A DNA stretch of 64,000 nt from Palsa-504 sp963739135 (lineage in GTDB: Bacteria; Actinomycetota; Actinomycetes; Streptosporangiales; Streptosporangiaceae). Shown in pieces: positions 61,664 through 64,000 of this stretch. A program made the translations under genes and the position numbers. Each line of letters begins with the position of its first letter. Within the stretch, counting starts at the first letter, position 1. The notes under the pieces are model-generated. The model saw only the letters and a program-made list of their open reading frames with translations. It made no database searches and was not told the origin of the DNA. The DNA is taken from the NCBI GenBank assembly GCA_963739135.1, contig CAVTZG010000008.1:186001-250000 (forward strand), given 5' to 3'.

Positions 61664-62222
61664 CCCTCCGGATGCGCGATTGCTGATCTTCAGGTCCGGG
61701 GGGGCCGATGGGTGGGTACGCGATGGCCTGCTCGAGGAGGTCCCGCACGACCTGCCGGTGCCGGGCCGCGATTCCGGCCCACAGTGCGCGTGCGATGCGG
61801 TTCTCCAGTTGTACGAAGGTGGCGAAGAGCAGCGTGTGCTGCTGGCATTCGAAGAGCAGTCCGCCCGACAACCCGAGGCGGCCGCTGGCGCCAAGGAGCG
61901 CGACGTCCAGGGTGCTGCGCCGGACCTCCCAGCCGAGCACGAACCGGTCTTGCTGAGTTGAACCGAGCCGCAGGCCGAGCGCGGACCACCCCCTGGAGAG
62001 CGCGTTTCGCGTGCTCACCGGAGCGTCCTCAAGGATCGCCCAGGCCCATTGCTCGCCCGTGCGGTCCTGAGCCGGGCCGGTTCCGGCGAGGAAGGCATCC
62101 TCGTAGTCGACGTGGCAGAGCGTGCTGAGCGCTCGCACGCCCGGCGGCGGTGTGACCTGGCGCACTGTGCCCAGCGCCTCCACGTGCGGGTCGTCCGGAT
62201 GGCTGTCTGTACCCGCGGTCAC
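61485..62222 (-). CDS. Hypothetical protein, stop probably lost near a G7 run
   Basis: From the GTG at 62222 the first 160 residues are conserved-looking: PHVEALGTVRQVTPPPGVRA, LSTLCHVDYEDAFLAGTGPA, NALSRGWSALGLRLGSTQQD, LLFECQQHTLLFATFVQLEN and VVRDLLEQAIAYP. After that point the frame runs on over the start of the AlkZ-like gene to a TGA at 61485, giving sequence that is a shadow of that gene. A run of seven G at 61698-61704 (plus strand) lies at the point where the natural stop is expected; a one-base change there would restore a shorter end in another frame. The family is unnamed. Confidence 0.6.
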   Translation of the reverse strand: MTAGTDSHPDDPHVEALGTVRQVTPPPGVRALSTLCHVDYEDAFLAGTGPAQDRTGEQWAWAILEDAPVSTRNALSRGWSALGLRLGSTQQDRFVLGWEVRRSTLDVALLGASGRLGLSGGLLFECQQHTLLFATFVQLENRIARALWAGIAARHRQVVRDLLEQAIAYPPIGPPGPEDQQSRIRRDDGTCGAAGGAVAAAGVRVPAEPRPGAGDARRGRGVPAGPWAIDPHRRLRAAELVRGVP

Positions 62223-62236
62223 GTCGATCTCGTCCT

Positions 62237-63534
62237 TAGCACGCGCGTCAAAATAACCTAGGTTTTCGACTCCGCTAGCTCTATCGTTTGTGGTATGGAT
62301 GCGATGACGCAGGCTGCGGAGTCGGCGGCGCGGAAGTACGCGGTGCTGCGCCCGCACCTGGATGAGCGGCAGCGGCGCCTGCTGCTCGGGGCTGAGGCTG
62401 GTGCGCTGGGACGGGGCGGCATCAAGGCGGTCGCCGGGGCGACCGGGGTGCACCCAGACACGATCGCCCGCGGGGTCGCGGAGGCGCAGGGCCAGCCGGA
62501 GCCCCGGGTGCGGGCACCCGGCGGGGGCCGCAAGAAGCTGGCCGAGACCGACCCGGCCCTGGCGGCGGAGCTGAAGAGGCTGGTAGATCCGGAGACGCGC
62601 GGCGATCCGATGTCGCCGCTGGTGTGGACGACCAAGTCGACCCGTCACCTGGCCGGGGCGCTGACGGCCGCCGGTCATGTCGTGTCGGACCGGACGGTGG
62701 CCCGGATGCTGGCCGAGATGGGCTTCAGCCTGCAGGGCAACGCCAAGGTCACCGAGGGCCGCCAGCATGAGGACCGCGACGCCCAGTTCGGCTACCTCAA
62801 TGACCAGGTGGCCGCCCACATGGCGGCCGGGCAGCCGGTGGTGAGCGTGGACGCCAAGAAGAAGGAGAACGTCGGGGACTTCGAGAACGGCGGGCGCGAA
62901 TACCAGCCGAAAGGGCAGCCCGAGCGGGTGAACGTGCATGACTTCATGGACAAGGAACTGGGCAAGGCGCTGCCCTACGGCATCTATGACCTGTCGGCGA
63001 ACGCCGGATGGGTGTCGGTCGGTACCGACCACGACACCTCAGCTTTCGCCGTGGCCACCTTGCGGACCTGGTGGGACACCATCGGCAAGGCCCGCTACCC
63101 CGACGCGAACCGGCTGCTGATCTGCGCCGACGGCGGCGGGTCCAACGGCTACCGCATCCGCGCGTGGAAGATCGAGCTCGCCGCCCTCGCCGCCGCGACC
63201 GGCCTGCAGATCACCGTCTGCCACCTGCCGCCGGGCACCAGCAAGTGGAACAAGATCGAGCACCGGCTCTTCTCCCAGATCACCCGCAACTGGCGCGGAC
63301 GGCCGCTGCGCACCCACCAGATCATCGTCGAGCTGATCAGCAGCACCACCACGACCACCGGGCTGACCGTCAGCTGCGTCCTGGACACCGGCGACTACCC
63401 GACCGGCATCAAATACACCAGGAAGCAGGTCGACGCCCTGCCGATCACCTACCACGACTTCCACGGCGAATGGAACTACTGCGTCACACCCTCCGACACG
63501 CCGTGACGATCAGGAGTTATTTCTTCGCGCTCAC
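62237..63534 (+). mobile_element. ISAzo13/IS630-like insertion sequence
   Basis: About 1.3 kb with one transposase gene. Imperfect inverted ends are GCACGCGCGTCAAAATAACC at the left and, on the opposite strand, TGAGCGCGAAGAAATAACTC at the right. The four bases CTTA precede the left end and follow the right end and may be the target duplication. The element lies between the hypothetical gene and the DUF2867 gene. Confidence 0.8.
62295..63506 (+). CDS. ISAzo13-family transposase
   Basis: A 403-residue transposase. An N-terminal HTH region (GRGGIKAVAGATGVHPDTIA) precedes the DDE core: VSVDAKKKENVGDFENGG holds the first Asp, LLICADGGGSNGYR the second and GTSKWNKIEHRLFSQITRNW the Glu. The CHLPPGTSKWNKIEHRLF block is diagnostic of the ISAzo13 group. 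The reading frame is intact and not frameshifted, so it may be active. Confidence 0.95.
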   Translation: MDAMTQAAESAARKYAVLRPHLDERQRRLLLGAEAGALGRGGIKAVAGATGVHPDTIARGVAEAQGQPEPRVRAPGGGRKKLAETDPALAAELKRLVDPETRGDPMSPLVWTTKSTRHLAGALTAAGHVVSDRTVARMLAEMGFSLQGNAKVTEGRQHEDRDAQFGYLNDQVAAHMAAGQPVVSVDAKKKENVGDFENGGREYQPKGQPERVNVHDFMDKELGKALPYGIYDLSANAGWVSVGTDHDTSAFAVATLRTWWDTIGKARYPDANRLLICADGGGSNGYRIRAWKIELAALAAATGLQITVCHLPPGTSKWNKIEHRLFSQITRNWRGRPLRTHQIIVELISSTTTTTGLTVSCVLDTGDYPTGIKYTRKQVDALPITYHDFHGEWNYCVTPSDTP

Positions 63535-63683
63535 TTAACTGAAGTACTTGGCGCGATGATGGGTCAATCCAGTGGGTCGCAGGAGGCCGATGGCGGTGTC
63601 CCGGTTCATGGCCGGCACCGGCGCCCCTGTTCTGTCCGGTGGCGCCGGATCCCGATCCGGGATCTTGGGGTAGGCCCTCTGAG

Positions 63684-64000
63684 CTACGCGTGCGCCGGTG
63701 CCGGATCGCCGGGGAGCGCCCGCCAGCCCCGCCCGATCTCCCGCAGCATCGGCGGGTACACGATCAGGTGCCGGAACGGCCTGATCGCGGCCATGTAGCC
63801 GGTCCCGAGCAGCCCGTTCGGCTTGACCAGGACGGCCATCTGGCCGCGGTAACCGCCGGTCCCATCCGGAACCCAGCCGAGGTGCATGATCCCGTGAACG
63901 GTCCGGTTGACGATCTCCGCCGCCCACTCCTCGCCGGTCAGGTACAGCGAGGTGAAGGGGAGGGCAGCGAAGTCCGGGCCGGATGTGGCCTCGCGCAGAT
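63684..64000 (-). CDS. DUF2867 family protein, C-terminal part (cut by window edge)
   Basis: The frame is open from the right edge to the stop at 63684 and encodes about 105 residues. GPDFAALPFTSLYLTGEEWA is followed by EIVNRTVHGIMHLGWVPDGT, GGYRGQMAVLVKPNGLLGTG and YMAAIRPFRHLIVYPPMLRE. The last two blocks are characteristic of actinobacterial DUF2867 proteins, which are often associated with SDR enzymes. The N-terminus lies beyond the window. The gene converges on the ISAzo13-like element. Confidence 0.85.
   Translation of the reverse strand, partial: LREATSGPDFAALPFTSLYLTGEEWAAEIVNRTVHGIMHLGWVPDGTGGYRGQMAVLVKPNGLLGTGYMAAIRPFRHLIVYPPMLREIGRGWRALPGDPAPAHA

Overview
The window is high-GC DNA from an actinobacterium. 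GC-rich codon use, frequent GTG starts, DUF574-type methyltransferase and DUF2613-type genes, three large ATPase-LuxR (LAL) regulators, a LigD polymerase domain and DUF2867, DUF2252 and DUF998 proteins all suggest a filamentous soil lineage such as Streptosporangiales or a relative. No rRNA, tRNA or CRISPR array was recognised. Most genes are ordinary chromosomal accessory genes, but an unusual share are broken, truncated or frameshifted.

Layout. 1-5.6 kb: a partial gene, a methyltransferase stump abutting a permease stump, a membrane protein, an alpha/beta hydrolase, a DUF2613-like mini-protein and a frameshifted polytopic membrane gene, ending in a 14-bp minisatellite. 5.6-13.8 kb: a PPOX-type oxidoreductase, a YciO-RecQ pair, an MFS transporter overlapping a membrane NACHT/STAND ATPase, a stand-alone LigD polymerase and a redoxin. 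13.9-17.4 kb: Bax-inhibitor-like and small membrane proteins, and a DHA2 drug exporter divergent from a PadR repressor with two ATGT-N8-ACAT boxes between them. 17.4-21.7 kb: a GNAT and a three-subunit molybdenum hydroxylase whose FAD subunit is frameshifted. 21.9-26.3 kb: a mini NfeD-like/SPFH pair, an Acg-like nitroreductase and a frameshifted M20 amidohydrolase. 26.4-33.1 kb: two paralogous LAL regulators around an alpha/beta hydrolase. 33-45 kb: gene relics (NTF2-like, Nudix, carboxymuconolactone decarboxylase, CorA) mixed with intact DUF998, DUF2252, aquaporin, PLDc_N, esterase, quinone-oxidoreductase-like and APH-like genes. 45-57.6 kb: a small membrane protein, a MalT-like LAL regulator followed by an HTH relic, an Ig-like fragment, an ArsR-SRPBCC operon with a palindromic operator, a SnoaL protein, a glutathionyl-hydroquinone-reductase-like gene bracketed by 53-bp repeats, broken EreA-like and YjbR genes, an Mth938 protein, and a divergent SDR/LysR pair. 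57.8-64 kb: an IS21-family element flanked by perfect 256-bp direct repeats, an AlkZ-like winged-helix gene, a hypothetical gene, an ISAzo13/IS630-like element and a partial DUF2867 gene.

How the genes work together. Self-contained modules are PadR with its exporter, ArsR with the SRPBCC protein, LysR with the SDR, the molybdenum hydroxylase subunits, YciO with RecQ, MFS with NACHT, and the two LAL regulators with a hydrolase. Many single-base indels fall in otherwise well-conserved genes, several in short G or C runs. They are either real decay in a repeat- and IS-rich region or homopolymer errors in an assembly; the sequence alone cannot separate the two.

I did not find a convincing wholly new system. 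The best candidates for follow-up are the membrane NACHT ATPase coupled to an MFS transporter, the IS21 element between 256-bp repeats, the LAL-hydrolase-LAL cluster, and the two clear repressor-operator modules.
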